64,000 nt of DNA, taken from the NCBI GenBank assembly GCA_934271235.1, contig CAKQQT010000008.1, positions 1-64,000 on the forward strand, given 5' to 3'. The notes beneath the pieces are model-generated. The model saw only the letters and a list, made by a program, of their open reading frames with translations, searched no databases and was not told the origin of the DNA. Shown one piece after another: positions 33,377 to 42,359 of the stretch. Within the stretch, counting starts at the first letter, position 1. Each line of letters starts with the position of its first letter. Source of the DNA: an uncultured Clostridia bacterium. Its GTDB lineage: Bacteria; Bacillota; Clostridia; Peptostreptococcales; Anaerovoracaceae. A program made the position numbers and the translations under genes.

Positions 33377-34542
33377 TAGGCGTCACCTCTGATAAAGGGG
33401 ATCGCGCCAAACCGTCCCTTAAGATAACCCTTACGCACATTTTCCCCTTTTCTTGGTGAAAACGATGCCAGCGAGTAAAGCTCTGTTGCACAAGTCTCAT
33501 CATTCTTTTCAGCAAACCAAATTTGATCTCTACGAAAGAAATTCAGATCAAGCAGCATTGCGTCATGTGTTGTGAAAATCAACTGCGCTCCCTTTGTATT
33601 GATGTTCTTATCCTGCACCATTTCAATCAATCTTCTGGTCAAGAGAGGATGCAGGCTATCTTCAATTTCATCAACAACTAAAAGTGCGCCGTTTTCAAGC
33701 GCCTGCAGCCATCCTCCAATGCGGGCAAAAAAGTGTTGTGTACCAATAGATTCTTGCTCCATGAAAAGTTGGAAGTATTCTGTTGTACCATCCTCGTTAA
33801 TAATCCGATGTGTTGTCGTAATAACCGGGACTTTATCTGAACCATTCTTGATTGCAACATCGGTAATTCCAAGATCTGCAATCAGCAATTCTTTTAAGAT
33901 TCGGGCTTTCTTATCGTCACCGCTGGCAATCTGAGCAACCGTTTCTGATGTAACCGGTTCCTCGTCCATCAGGAAAGTTAGCTTTTCCAGGAACCACCGA
34001 TAAGCATTTTCCGTCTGGGGCAGATTCCAGTCATTAGAGGACACCAGATAAAGCTTATTGTCTGGTGTTCGGTTGCTCAGAGTTACTTGCTCATTTACAT
34101 TTTCTCGGAACTCGTACACACCATTTTCTCTTGAAAAAATTAAAGCTTCACGGCCATTCGGCCAATGGTAAAGATATTCCTTGTAAATTTTCTTTGCATC
34201 AAAAGAGAAACCGTATGTGTAACGAACTCCATGAAAAATAAATACCATCTCGAAAGAAGTCGGTCCTTTTGTTCCTCCAAACGGCTCCCAAGGCAGTTTT
34301 TGTCCCTTAGAAACTTTTGCTGCATTTCCTCCGATCATTTCTTTCATCGTCATCATTGCGTGTAATACGTTACTTTTTCCGGCTGCATTAGCACCGTAAA
34401 TCGCAAGTACAGGCAACAATACCTTTTTTTCGTCTGGATGAAGCAGATATTCTTCAAATGACTTATCTTTGGATGCTGCAAAACTGATTACGGCACTGTT
34501 CTTTATTGACCTGTGATTTTCAACTGTAAATTGAATCAACAT
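33376..34542 (-). CDS. AAA15-family ATPase (RloA/AbiLi-like) of the defence pair
   Basis: A 388-residue SMC-like ATPase of the COG1106 type. Motifs are Walker A GANAAGKS (50-57), signature-like QESIGTQ, Walker B LLVVDEIEDSLHP, switch TTHD, and the C-terminal LKGRFGAIPF signature. It likely senses phage or replication signals and controls the RloB nuclease-like partner. The first ten residues (MLIQFTVENH) match the copy at 8.6-9.9 kb in type. Base composition is AT-richer than the flanking housekeeping genes, in keeping with horizontal gain. Confidence 0.87.
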   Translation of the reverse strand: MLIQFTVENHRSIKNSAVISFAASKDKSFEEYLLHPDEKKVLLPVLAIYGANAAGKSNVLHAMMTMKEMIGGNAAKVSKGQKLPWEPFGGTKGPTSFEMVFIFHGVRYTYGFSFDAKKIYKEYLYHWPNGREALIFSRENGVYEFRENVNEQVTLSNRTPDNKLYLVSSNDWNLPQTENAYRWFLEKLTFLMDEEPVTSETVAQIASGDDKKARILKELLIADLGITDVAIKNGSDKVPVITTTHRIINEDGTTEYFQLFMEQESIGTQHFFARIGGWLQALENGALLVVDEIEDSLHPLLTRRLIEMVQDKNINTKGAQLIFTTHDAMLLDLNFFRRDQIWFAEKNDETCATELYSLASFSPRKGENVRKGYLKGRFGAIPFIRGDA

Positions 34543-34873
34543 AACAGAATACCTCCATTCTCAGTATTCGTATTTTCAATCACTATTATAACGGTTAAAA
34601 ATGCTTTAGTCAATATTTGTTGATTGTTTTTGCAAATTTTATGCAAAATTTGTAGTTAATTTTTTTATCATGCCTTTTTATTAAAAAAATAACCGATCAT
34701 GGAACGTTTAAAAAAATCAATACTCTCCTTTTAGCAAGAGTGAGAAGCTGCAGCTCAGTCATGTAATCAACCGCGATTCCCTGTAAGCAAAAAGAACCCA
34801 TCCGTCGCGATGTGCCAATGGGTTCTCTCGTTCTTATTTCCTTCTATTCGATTGCAGCATTTTTTTACTAAAT
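34543..34873. other. intergenic, AT-rich
   Basis: Contains only the leader of the AAA15 gene and the terminator at its low-coordinate neighbour's end. A run of T-rich sequence (34560-34700) holds no open frame of note. Confidence 0.6.
34789..34826 (-). terminator. terminator of the SPFH-TIR operon
   Basis: AGAACCCAT / ATGGGTTCT with a 16-base loop and TTTTTGC on the minus strand, about 48 bases past the stop of the last operon gene. Confidence 0.85.
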
Positions 34874-36310
34874 TTACTTACAAACAATAGATTTTGCTGC
34901 AGACCAACTTCCGTATACCTTCTTTCCATTGTGGTCGATAGCATACTCGCGCACTTTTACATAGTACTTTTTCCCATAGGTCAATCTCGTGATTTTCTTT
35001 GACGATGTATCCCAACCGTTTGCATAGTAGTTCTTCTTACCTTTTGTAAACTTTGCGTTTGTTGCTACCTGCACATGATACCCTGCGCCTGTTGATGTTT
35101 TCCAAGACGCCTTTATATATCTTGAACCGGTTGATAGCTTAAGCCCTGCTGTCTTAAGAGGTTTCGTAACAAACTCGACATAAGTTTCACCTGCGTTCTG
35201 TCCTACAAGTTCAGGACGGATTTTCGTGTAATTATATAATGTTCCCGGAGTTAAGTTATCTCTTGTGTAGGAGAGTGTGTCCGCAGACACCTCCTCAATA
35301 TGATCTGTAATAATAGAATAACCTACTGCTCCGTCAAACTTGTCCCATGAAATCGTTGCATATGTAGTACCACTTTCTACTTTTACACCTTTAATAAAGT
35401 TGCTTGCAACATTAAGCGCAACTTTCTTTGTGTTTCCGCTTTCGCCGCAAAAATTAAGGTGGTAAGTTCCGAGAGTAAATCCATCGACGTTGGATACTTT
35501 AACGGCATTGCACGAGCCGATGACCTGTTTATACTCACGCCTATTAAATTCATCAAATCGACATGCCTTGAAATACCTTCCATCCGTGTCTTCATCACAT
35601 CCTGTAAACTTATATGTTCCTTCTCCTGCTACAGAGTATACAAAATATTTATCTCCTTCCGGAAGATTTACATAAATTTCATTATTTCGTTTCAGCATAC
35701 CAACAGATGAGTCCGTACCATTTGCTACATATTTCCCATTATTTTTATAAGTGGATAATTCATGCAGACCTTCAGATTTCTCTTTGTAGTTTGGCTTGAG
35801 AGTAAAAGATCTGCTGTAAGATACACCGTCGTACGTCCAATTGTACGTTATGTCGAAGCTCTCCGGAATATTGTCTGTATACCCATAGAACGCAGTATCA
35901 CTGAAGTCGATCTGCGCAAATGCGCAGTCAATATCTCTTAAATAAAACAAAATCCCTTGATCGTCTACTTTCGATGCATAGTGGAATAGCCCGGAACTGC
36001 TGTCCACGGTAGAACTGCTCTTACCAAACAAGTTAAGAGTTACAACCTTGTCATTATATTCATATTTTGCCTTGAATGCGGTGAGTTTTTTTCTGTCAAA
36101 CAGTTCTTTCCCCGGGCCACAGCAAAAGCGATAAGCAGTTCCCATCTCACGGTCAATAATGATATCTCCGTCTCTGACAACGTCTCCACCATTGCCGGAA
36201 ATCACATCACCTTTATTGATAGGCACAAACGCATCTGCTGCAAACGCGCTGCACGGCATACATGCTGTAAAAACTAAAATACAAAGTATTATGCAAAAAG
36301 ATTTCTTCAT
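34874..36310 (-). CDS. secreted FnIII-like protein, last gene of the SPFH-TIR operon
   Basis: A 478-residue exported protein with a signal peptide (cleavage near AFA-AD). The N-terminal 300 residues are beta-rich without a family I know. The C-terminal third holds two fibronectin type III-like modules (KVESGTTYATISWDKFDGAVGY and KLSTGSRYIKASWKTSTGAGY, the latter ending YGKKYYVKVREY and SWSAAKS). No cell-wall anchor. It starts 30 bases after the TIR gene. It may be the extracellular part of the same system, or a surface protein carried along. Confidence 0.75.
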   Translation of the reverse strand: MKKSFCIILCILVFTACMPCSAFAADAFVPINKGDVISGNGGDVVRDGDIIIDREMGTAYRFCCGPGKELFDRKKLTAFKAKYEYNDKVVTLNLFGKSSSTVDSSSGLFHYASKVDDQGILFYLRDIDCAFAQIDFSDTAFYGYTDNIPESFDITYNWTYDGVSYSRSFTLKPNYKEKSEGLHELSTYKNNGKYVANGTDSSVGMLKRNNEIYVNLPEGDKYFVYSVAGEGTYKFTGCDEDTDGRYFKACRFDEFNRREYKQVIGSCNAVKVSNVDGFTLGTYHLNFCGESGNTKKVALNVASNFIKGVKVESGTTYATISWDKFDGAVGYSIITDHIEEVSADTLSYTRDNLTPGTLYNYTKIRPELVGQNAGETYVEFVTKPLKTAGLKLSTGSRYIKASWKTSTGAGYHVQVATNAKFTKGKKNYYANGWDTSSKKITRLTYGKKYYVKVREYAIDHNGKKVYGSWSAAKSIVCK

Positions 36311-36340
36311 TGTGCAAATCTCCTAAAAAAATTTTCGTTT

Positions 36341-38944
36341 TTATTTTGTGATTTTTACGGTTTTTTCTCCAACTTTGTTACCGTTTCCGTCAGTAATGAT
36401 CATCTTGAATGTCCCTTGTTTTCCGTATTGTGGGTCGTTATAAAAAAAGGCACACCAGCTACTAGTTCCATCCTCCCACTTGAATTCCCATGAATCGGAA
36501 TAATTACTGCCATCCGGAAAGAGTCCTTTATACTTAAGTTTTACCGCAGCACCTGGTTCGCCGCCGCTGAGTGTCACATGGAAATACCAGTCACTGTATT
36601 TGGATATAGATTTCATATCAGTGGTTTCATCATTTTCATCATCGTTCGCAATGATCGTAGCTTTCCAAGCATATACTTCTTTATAGATCTTCGCACTATC
36701 CTTATAGTTCTCAGCCTTTAACTTCTTGATATAAGTATAGAATGTAGAGCCTGCCCATTTATCCGTACGATCGTCTTCTTTATATGTGTTGATATATCCA
36801 TACATCGCTTGATTTATCAATGCGTGTACCTTGTGCTTGTTTCCGCCTATTTTTAAATAATTTACTGCATTGTTATATTCTCCTTGGTTTAATAAAACAC
36901 GTCCATACTTATAGCAAAGATCATAAAAGAATTCGGATTTCTTATCGTAATTTCGAATTTCAGTGTAGGCTTTATAGGCTTTCGTGTAAACCCCTGCATC
37001 ATAGAATTTATGGGCCAGTCCTAAATTAATTTGATCCTGCAGGGCTTTCACTTCTTCCGTTTTCAGCAAATTATTTACAAAGGTATCCGCCTTATCATAT
37101 TCTTTCTGCTCCAGATATTGCTCAGCGGCAGAAAGACCTGCCTCCTGCTTAAGATCCGCGGCATCTTTAAAGTTTCCTAACTCGCCAAATGCCGTATAGG
37201 CTGCTTCGTAATCCCCGGAAGCTGCCAGTTCAACAGCCTTGTTGTATTTTATTGTCGGAGCAACAAACTTCAAAGCAAATACGATACCAACTGCTAGCAA
37301 AAGCAGGATGATCATGATGATCTTTATAACTTTCTTTTCTTTTGCTTTCACCTTTTCCTGTTCAACCTGCAGGGTTTCCAGCAGATGCTTACAGGTTTCC
37401 GCCTTTTCGTCCGCATCCCGATAACCGGAGATCGCTCCCAATAAAGATGCTGCGGTTTCTGCGTTCTTGATCTTCAGTTTTATATCGCTGATCGATGGAT
37501 TCGCAGCAGTCTGCATCGCAACACATACTTTTCGGTAAGTATCCGCGTTCTGAATTTCCGTTCCTTTTTCCGTGCATTCTTTTGCCAGAGACTCTGCATC
37601 CCGGTAATCCGAAATTGACATGAATTTTTGGGCCGCGAGGTTGTAATCTTCACTGCTTTCTGCGGATTCCATGAGCATTGCCGCAGCAGCATAAGCAGCA
37701 TCAAGCTCTTCTGCTTTATTTCGTTCAACAATTTTATTGTTATATGCCGTCAGTCTTTCCGCAGTTTCTGCATCGGCAAATCGAATGGCCTTCTCATAAT
37801 ACGAGGATTCCGCCAACGGCTCCCTGCATTCACCCAATTCAGACTCAAAACGGACCTGTCGCTCGATCATTAATTTTCCGATATAGATCTTTGAATTTTT
37901 GGGCGCAATATTTAAGGCTTCCTCCAAACACGCATCCGCTTTTTGGTAATCTTCATCCTCGATTAAAAGCAATGCACGTTCAATATAGCCATCTGCATTT
38001 GCCCTGTAGTTCATCGTATCCGACGCAGCCATGGATACTTGTTTTTCCTCTGGCTGTACGATCTTCTTGATGCCGCGGATCAGGTCCTGCATAAAGCCGA
38101 GCTTACTCATATCCTGCGCCTGCAGGTGTGAAAATTCTTCCGGAAGGTCATACGGATCCATATCGCGGTATGCCGGGATCAGCATTTTTTTCGCGCCGTT
38201 TCGAATGAGCGCAAGATATCTGCTCCATTCGTTCTTTACCCATACGGCATTGAAGTATTCCGGTTTCGTACCGATGACGACCATGACCTTTGCGGAATTT
38301 AAAGCCGCGAATATGTACGGTTCGTAAGCCGTTCCGAGTTTATCTTCCAGTGTGATCCGGCTGAAGAACACCTTGAAACCTTCCTGCGTCAGCTGATGAT
38401 AGAGGTCATTTGCGAGCACGCTGTCCTGCGTTCTTCTGCCGTTGTGATCGGTTTCCTTGTAGCAGATGAAAACATCGAACGGTTCTTCCTTTTGTGAAAT
38501 CGCAAGGATCCCCTTTTGGATCTCATTGATCGTCTTTGCTTCTTCCTCGTAGATGGCTTTCTGTCCGGGGTCTGCGTATTTGAGCGCCGATTTGTAGTTA
38601 TCATCATCGAATATGGATGTAAACTGCGCGCGGTTTACCGTCGGCACTCTCTTGTGCGTTGCCGGATCTTCCACATATTCGATCCCGTATCGGCAAAGCA
38701 CGAGCGACCAATATGCTTCCGCGTCCGTGCTGTCCGCATTGAGGATCTGCTCATAGATCCCCATTGCCTTATCGTAATCGTTGTTCCTTCTGAAATGATT
38801 TGCTCTGTCGTATAAGTTTGCTTTTTTGTCATCGTCAAGGCGCGGAAGCGTTTGCTTCGTTCCGCACGAGTCGCAGATGCCTACGGTATCGCCCGGATTG
38901 AATTCGATCGTGCCGCCGCACATTTTACATTTGAATATTGCCAT
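36341..38944 (-). CDS. zinc ribbon-TIR-TPR membrane protein
   Basis: An 867-residue multidomain protein. An N-terminal zinc ribbon (Cys6, Cys9, Cys24, Cys27) is followed by a short TPR stretch, a TIR domain at about 154-295 (PFDVFICYKE, FFSRITLEDKLGTAYEPYIF, VMVVIGTK), TPR-like helices (about 320-520), one membrane helix (about 540-562), more TPR-like repeats and a C-terminal beta domain. Glu239 in VWVKNEW fits the catalytic Glu of NAD-cleaving TIR domains. The TIR part should be cytoplasmic and the C-terminal 300 residues outside. It overlaps the upstream DUF2971 gene by 20 bases. Confidence 0.85.
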   Translation of the reverse strand: MAIFKCKMCGGTIEFNPGDTVGICDSCGTKQTLPRLDDDKKANLYDRANHFRRNNDYDKAMGIYEQILNADSTDAEAYWSLVLCRYGIEYVEDPATHKRVPTVNRAQFTSIFDDDNYKSALKYADPGQKAIYEEEAKTINEIQKGILAISQKEEPFDVFICYKETDHNGRRTQDSVLANDLYHQLTQEGFKVFFSRITLEDKLGTAYEPYIFAALNSAKVMVVIGTKPEYFNAVWVKNEWSRYLALIRNGAKKMLIPAYRDMDPYDLPEEFSHLQAQDMSKLGFMQDLIRGIKKIVQPEEKQVSMAASDTMNYRANADGYIERALLLIEDEDYQKADACLEEALNIAPKNSKIYIGKLMIERQVRFESELGECREPLAESSYYEKAIRFADAETAERLTAYNNKIVERNKAEELDAAYAAAAMLMESAESSEDYNLAAQKFMSISDYRDAESLAKECTEKGTEIQNADTYRKVCVAMQTAANPSISDIKLKIKNAETAASLLGAISGYRDADEKAETCKHLLETLQVEQEKVKAKEKKVIKIIMIILLLLAVGIVFALKFVAPTIKYNKAVELAASGDYEAAYTAFGELGNFKDAADLKQEAGLSAAEQYLEQKEYDKADTFVNNLLKTEEVKALQDQINLGLAHKFYDAGVYTKAYKAYTEIRNYDKKSEFFYDLCYKYGRVLLNQGEYNNAVNYLKIGGNKHKVHALINQAMYGYINTYKEDDRTDKWAGSTFYTYIKKLKAENYKDSAKIYKEVYAWKATIIANDDENDETTDMKSISKYSDWYFHVTLSGGEPGAAVKLKYKGLFPDGSNYSDSWEFKWEDGTSSWCAFFYNDPQYGKQGTFKMIITDGNGNKVGEKTVKITK

Positions 38945-39935
38945 CTATCATTGCCTCCTGTGCATATTCTTTATTGTCCTTCATGCTTTCATGTATAAGC
39001 TTTTTTACTTTCTCTAATCGTTCATCTCTTATAATCTGCGGCAAAAGGCACGCCACTGTATTCTCAGCATTTTGCGGTGTATCAGCTATACTCCTTATAT
39101 TTTCCAATATTTCCTTCCTATTTCTGTTCACTAGATCCATTTTAATGTATAGTTCACTTTCTTTAATGCTTTTTAGTTTTTCATTTGCTCTGGCGTAAAC
39201 TTGTGGATGTTTCGTTTTCAAACCATCTTTCGATAGTTCAGGTGCCAACATCAATTTCATTCGCTTCGCTTGTTCTCTTGTAAAATTAACGATTATTTTT
39301 TTATATGGTATCGAAGTTTTGTTTTTAAAGAGGATGCGAAACTCTCTTTCATATTCCCACGGATAATCTTTAATAAAAAAATTCTCTTTTTCAAAGGATT
39401 GAAGGTCCTCCAACCGGAACCATTCAGATCGATAGCGGCTTTTAGTGCTTGTTGCTGCTTCCGCGTGTGATGTTTCGTAAAAGATCCATCCGTATTCTAA
39501 ATCGAAGTCTCGATCGATAAGAAGTTCGTCTTGAATCTCTTTTCCATCTTCTGCATCACGACAGCCTTTCACGGTTGTAATTTTTTTAATGAACTTTTGC
39601 ATTTCTCCGGGCGTAATTCCGATACTGGCACCGTTTCCGGACATGCCTGCATACAAATACCACATAGGGATTTTTTCTGTTTTGCTATTGCAAAAACAAA
39701 GTGCATGTATAAATTTCCCGCAATTGCGATGGCGTTCCGCTTCATGTAAATCATTCATTTGATCCAAATTACTGCAATGAAATGACAGACCGTCTATGAT
39801 TTTATCCGCAGTTTCTAACGATGTATAATGCCAAAAATCGTATTTTGAAAAGTCTTTTGCCTGCGTATCAAGATCTCCGCTATTTTTCGATTTCATTTGC
39901 TTTGCATCTATTTTTATTTCACTCTTTGGCTTCAT
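38925..39935 (-). CDS. DUF2971-family protein
   Basis: A 336-residue soluble protein whose N-terminal half has the DUF2971 pattern: FWHYTSLETADKII, NLDQMNDLHEAER, LCFCNSKTEKIPMWYLYAG, GASIGI. These proteins often occur in defence and toxin contexts; the HYTS and WxxYA boxes resemble ADP-ribosyltransferase-like elements, which is suggestive only. I chose ATG 39935, which overlaps the stop of the upstream gene (ATGA), over an in-frame GTG at 39950. The C-terminal 100 residues are helical and highly charged. Confidence 0.75.
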   Translation of the reverse strand: MKPKSEIKIDAKQMKSKNSGDLDTQAKDFSKYDFWHYTSLETADKIIDGLSFHCSNLDQMNDLHEAERHRNCGKFIHALCFCNSKTEKIPMWYLYAGMSGNGASIGITPGEMQKFIKKITTVKGCRDAEDGKEIQDELLIDRDFDLEYGWIFYETSHAEAATSTKSRYRSEWFRLEDLQSFEKENFFIKDYPWEYEREFRILFKNKTSIPYKKIIVNFTREQAKRMKLMLAPELSKDGLKTKHPQVYARANEKLKSIKESELYIKMDLVNRNRKEILENIRSIADTPQNAENTVACLLPQIIRDERLEKVKKLIHESMKDNKEYAQEAMIDGNIQM

Positions 39936-40636
39936 TTCATCACCTTGCACTTTTTATTTCTTTCTTCAACCAGCACCACCAGTTCGTCTGCAAGTTTCGG
40001 CATGTTTTCATTTTCTTCAATTAACGCAGTCTCAAACTCGTGGAATTTCAAGGTTATCTGGGATTCCAGCCCTGCAAGGGCTTCCACCGACATCGGATCG
40101 GAATACCGGACCGCTTCGTATACTTTCTTTGCGGCCTTTTTTGCTTCGTCTGTCTGTGCTTTTGCAAGCAGGCTTTCGGCGTCTGCCGTGAGCAGCTTGA
40201 TAAATACGGTCTGTTCCTTGATACGCTTTCCGGTCTCCTGCACCAGATCCGCTGCTGCGCTTGCCTTGATGACCGCGATCGCCGTAAGTCCGAGGAGCAG
40301 CGCACACACGATGATCCCAACCCAATTCGGTACATTCGGGATTGCCATACATGCCGCGCCCGCGATGATCGAAAGGATCAGCGTTGTATAGCTGAGCGTG
40401 ATCAGCGGCAGATTCAAGAAGAATTTTTCCGCATTGTCAGCTTTCATTGCAAGATTCGCGCAGACTAGCTGTCCGATCAGGGTAAGCATGATCAATGCAT
40501 ATCCAGACCAGAATGCACCGTCAAACTTGCTCACTCCGGCGATCTCATTCGGGACCGCAAACACGATCACGTTTAACAGGACGACCAGCACCGCCCATGC
40601 GATAAGATATTTTTTGAAAAGATTGTTCTTCTTCAT
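39932..40636 (-). CDS. four-helix membrane protein with C-terminal coiled coil
   Basis: A 234-residue protein with four membrane segments in the first half (about 9-30, 43-64, 76-98, 103-124) and a cytoplasmic helical tail (about 130-234) rich in Glu, Lys and Ala, likely a coiled coil. No family recognised. It lies between the SPFH gene (30 bases upstream) and the DUF2971 gene (four-base overlap), so all three are tightly coupled. It could anchor the SPFH protein or the TIR protein at the membrane. Confidence 0.75.
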   Translation of the reverse strand: MKKNNLFKKYLIAWAVLVVLLNVIVFAVPNEIAGVSKFDGAFWSGYALIMLTLIGQLVCANLAMKADNAEKFFLNLPLITLSYTTLILSIIAGAACMAIPNVPNWVGIIVCALLLGLTAIAVIKASAAADLVQETGKRIKEQTVFIKLLTADAESLLAKAQTDEAKKAAKKVYEAVRYSDPMSVEALAGLESQITLKFHEFETALIEENENMPKLADELVVLVEERNKKCKVMK

Positions 40637-40665
40637 TTTTTCTTCCTCATTTTCCGTTCATCATA

Positions 40666-41991
40666 CTACAATTTTGCTCCGCATTCCGGGCAGAATTTTC
40701 CTTTCGGAACCGTTTTGCCGCAGGACGGACAAATGACTTCATCCTTTTGCTTTTGAGCTTCGATCTTACTGCCGCATTCCGGACAGAATTTCGAGCCTGC
40801 CGGGATGTTTGCGCCGCATGCCGGGCAGCTTGTCGCTGCCGGAGCCGGCATATCTGTATTCGCGCCGAGATTTCCGAACAGGTCGCCCATCTGACCGCCG
40901 AAAAGTCCTGCCGCTTTCAGTCCGATGCCAAGACCGACGATATCACTCACGGCAGAGCCGCCTGCACCGCCGTTTCCGCCCATATTGCCGATCCCTTCCG
41001 CATAAGCCTTCTGGACTTCGGCTTGGATGATATCCTTCTGGTTATATCCTTGTGCACGCATGATCTCCGCCTCCGCAAAGCCGGTCGCTTTCTTCGCCAT
41101 GGCTTCCGCCTGCGCTTCGATCACCGTTCTTTCCGCCTGCCTCTTTGCTACCTCGGTCTGGGTCTGCTGGCGTTCCAGCTCCGCCGCACGAGCCGCAGCG
41201 GTGATCTCTGCTTCGGCTTGCGCCTTTGTGGTCTTGATATCTCGTTCCGCCTGGATCATCCTCTGCTGCAGGGAAACTGCGTACAGTTCTCGGATCTTCC
41301 GGAAGTTCGGATCCTCCTCAGGCAGGACCACCGTCGTGAGGTAAAACTGCGGGATGGTGATGCCGAATTCTTCAAATTCCGGCAGGATCTTCCGATGCAG
41401 CTCTCTTCCGATCTCGTTCAGATGTTCGTCAACCTCAAGGATATTGATGTTTTGTGCTTTGATAACGGAAGATAATGTTGTTTTGACTGCCGTTGATACC
41501 ACCGGACGGAAGGAATTTTGTATCGACTTGGTAAATTCCTTGCCTTCGCTTTCCCACGAAATACCGTTCATGGTGCCGACAAGCTTGATCAGAAGCTTCC
41601 GGCTGTCTGCGACCTGCATATTCATGGAACCGCTTGCGCCAAGTTCGAGCGGTACTCCGGAATTCGGGTCGATATAGCGAACCTTGGAATCGGTCCCCCA
41701 TTTCAGTGCCATCTGTACGGTTTTGTTGATAAAATACACTTCACTGTGAAACGGCGTCTGATCTCCCGTCGCACGGCTGAGAAACTTTCCGATCTTGGGT
41801 ATGCTCTCAGTCTCCAGCGTGTATCTTCCCGGCCCAAACAGGTCTAAGGCCTGCCCGTTCATAAAGAAAATAGCTTCCTGCGATTCATGTACGATCAGTT
41901 GTGTCAAACTGTTAAAGTCCTCGCATGGATGCTTCCAGATAAAGGTTGAATTATCTCCCTCGTACTTGATGACATCTGCAATCCGTGACAT
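40666..41991 (-). CDS. SPFH-domain protein with two C-terminal zinc ribbons
   Basis: A 441-residue flotillin/YdjI-like protein. The SPFH domain covers about residues 25-235 (IVHESQEAIFFMNGQAL, FGPGRYTLET, LPEFEEFGITIPQFYL). A long Ala/Glu/Gln coiled coil follows (240-320), then a Gly-rich stretch and two zinc ribbons (CPACG/CPECG and CPSCG/CPECG). SPFH proteins form membrane-associated rings or platforms. It is the first gene of the five-gene operon. GGAGGTAAAAAAT sets the ATG at 41991; the longer frame would swallow the leader. Confidence 0.88.
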   Translation of the reverse strand: MSRIADVIKYEGDNSTFIWKHPCEDFNSLTQLIVHESQEAIFFMNGQALDLFGPGRYTLETESIPKIGKFLSRATGDQTPFHSEVYFINKTVQMALKWGTDSKVRYIDPNSGVPLELGASGSMNMQVADSRKLLIKLVGTMNGISWESEGKEFTKSIQNSFRPVVSTAVKTTLSSVIKAQNINILEVDEHLNEIGRELHRKILPEFEEFGITIPQFYLTTVVLPEEDPNFRKIRELYAVSLQQRMIQAERDIKTTKAQAEAEITAAARAAELERQQTQTEVAKRQAERTVIEAQAEAMAKKATGFAEAEIMRAQGYNQKDIIQAEVQKAYAEGIGNMGGNGGAGGSAVSDIVGLGIGLKAAGLFGGQMGDLFGNLGANTDMPAPAATSCPACGANIPAGSKFCPECGSKIEAQKQKDEVICPSCGKTVPKGKFCPECGAKL

Positions 41992-42013
41992 ATTTTTTAC
42001 CTCCGTTCTCAAG

Positions 42014-42054
42014 TAAAAAACCTGTTACTATGCAACGTGCATAGTAACAGGTTT
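42014..42054 (-). promoter_or_regulatory. terminator-like leader hairpin (candidate attenuator)
   Basis: A perfect 16-base stem, AAACCTGTTACTATGC and its complement, with a five-base loop is followed on the minus strand by TTTTTT, only ten bases before the GGAGG of the SPFH gene. As it lies downstream of the promoter, it should end most transcripts unless something opens it. Confidence 0.75.
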
Positions 42055-42174
42055 CAGCTTACCATATTCAAATACATTTGTATGAAATCGATCTGTCGTA
42101 TATCTTTTTTTATCTTATGTAGGAAGACGAAACGACTCATAAATTCACCTCAGCATCAACTGATTTCAATTTAG

Positions 42175-42203
42175 AGTATATACGAAAAATAGCGAAAAAG
42201 CAA
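42175..42203 (-). promoter_or_regulatory. promoter of the SPFH-TIR operon
   Basis: TTGCTT and TATACT with a 17-base spacer, leaving a leader of about 175 bases. The same two hexamers at the same spacing precede the cobalamin riboswitch. Confidence 0.6.
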
Positions 42204-42235
42204 GAACTATCTGTACTTCCTCATCATGTTGGAAC

Positions 42236-42266
42236 TATGGTTTCACTTGAAAAAAGTGAAACCATA
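42236..42266. repeat. 13-base perfect inverted repeat between divergent genes
   Basis: TATGGTTTCACTT and its complement with a five-base loop. Neither side has a T-run, so it is more likely a protein site or RNA element than a terminator. It sits between the SPFH promoter and the EcsC gene. Confidence 0.65.
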
Positions 42267-42359
42267 ACAGCGATAGATCGCGCACAAATCTCCCACGAGC
42301 GTCTTGCGAAAATCCGGGGTGCATGGTAGAATGAAAAGGAAAAAGAGGGGGTGAAGATT

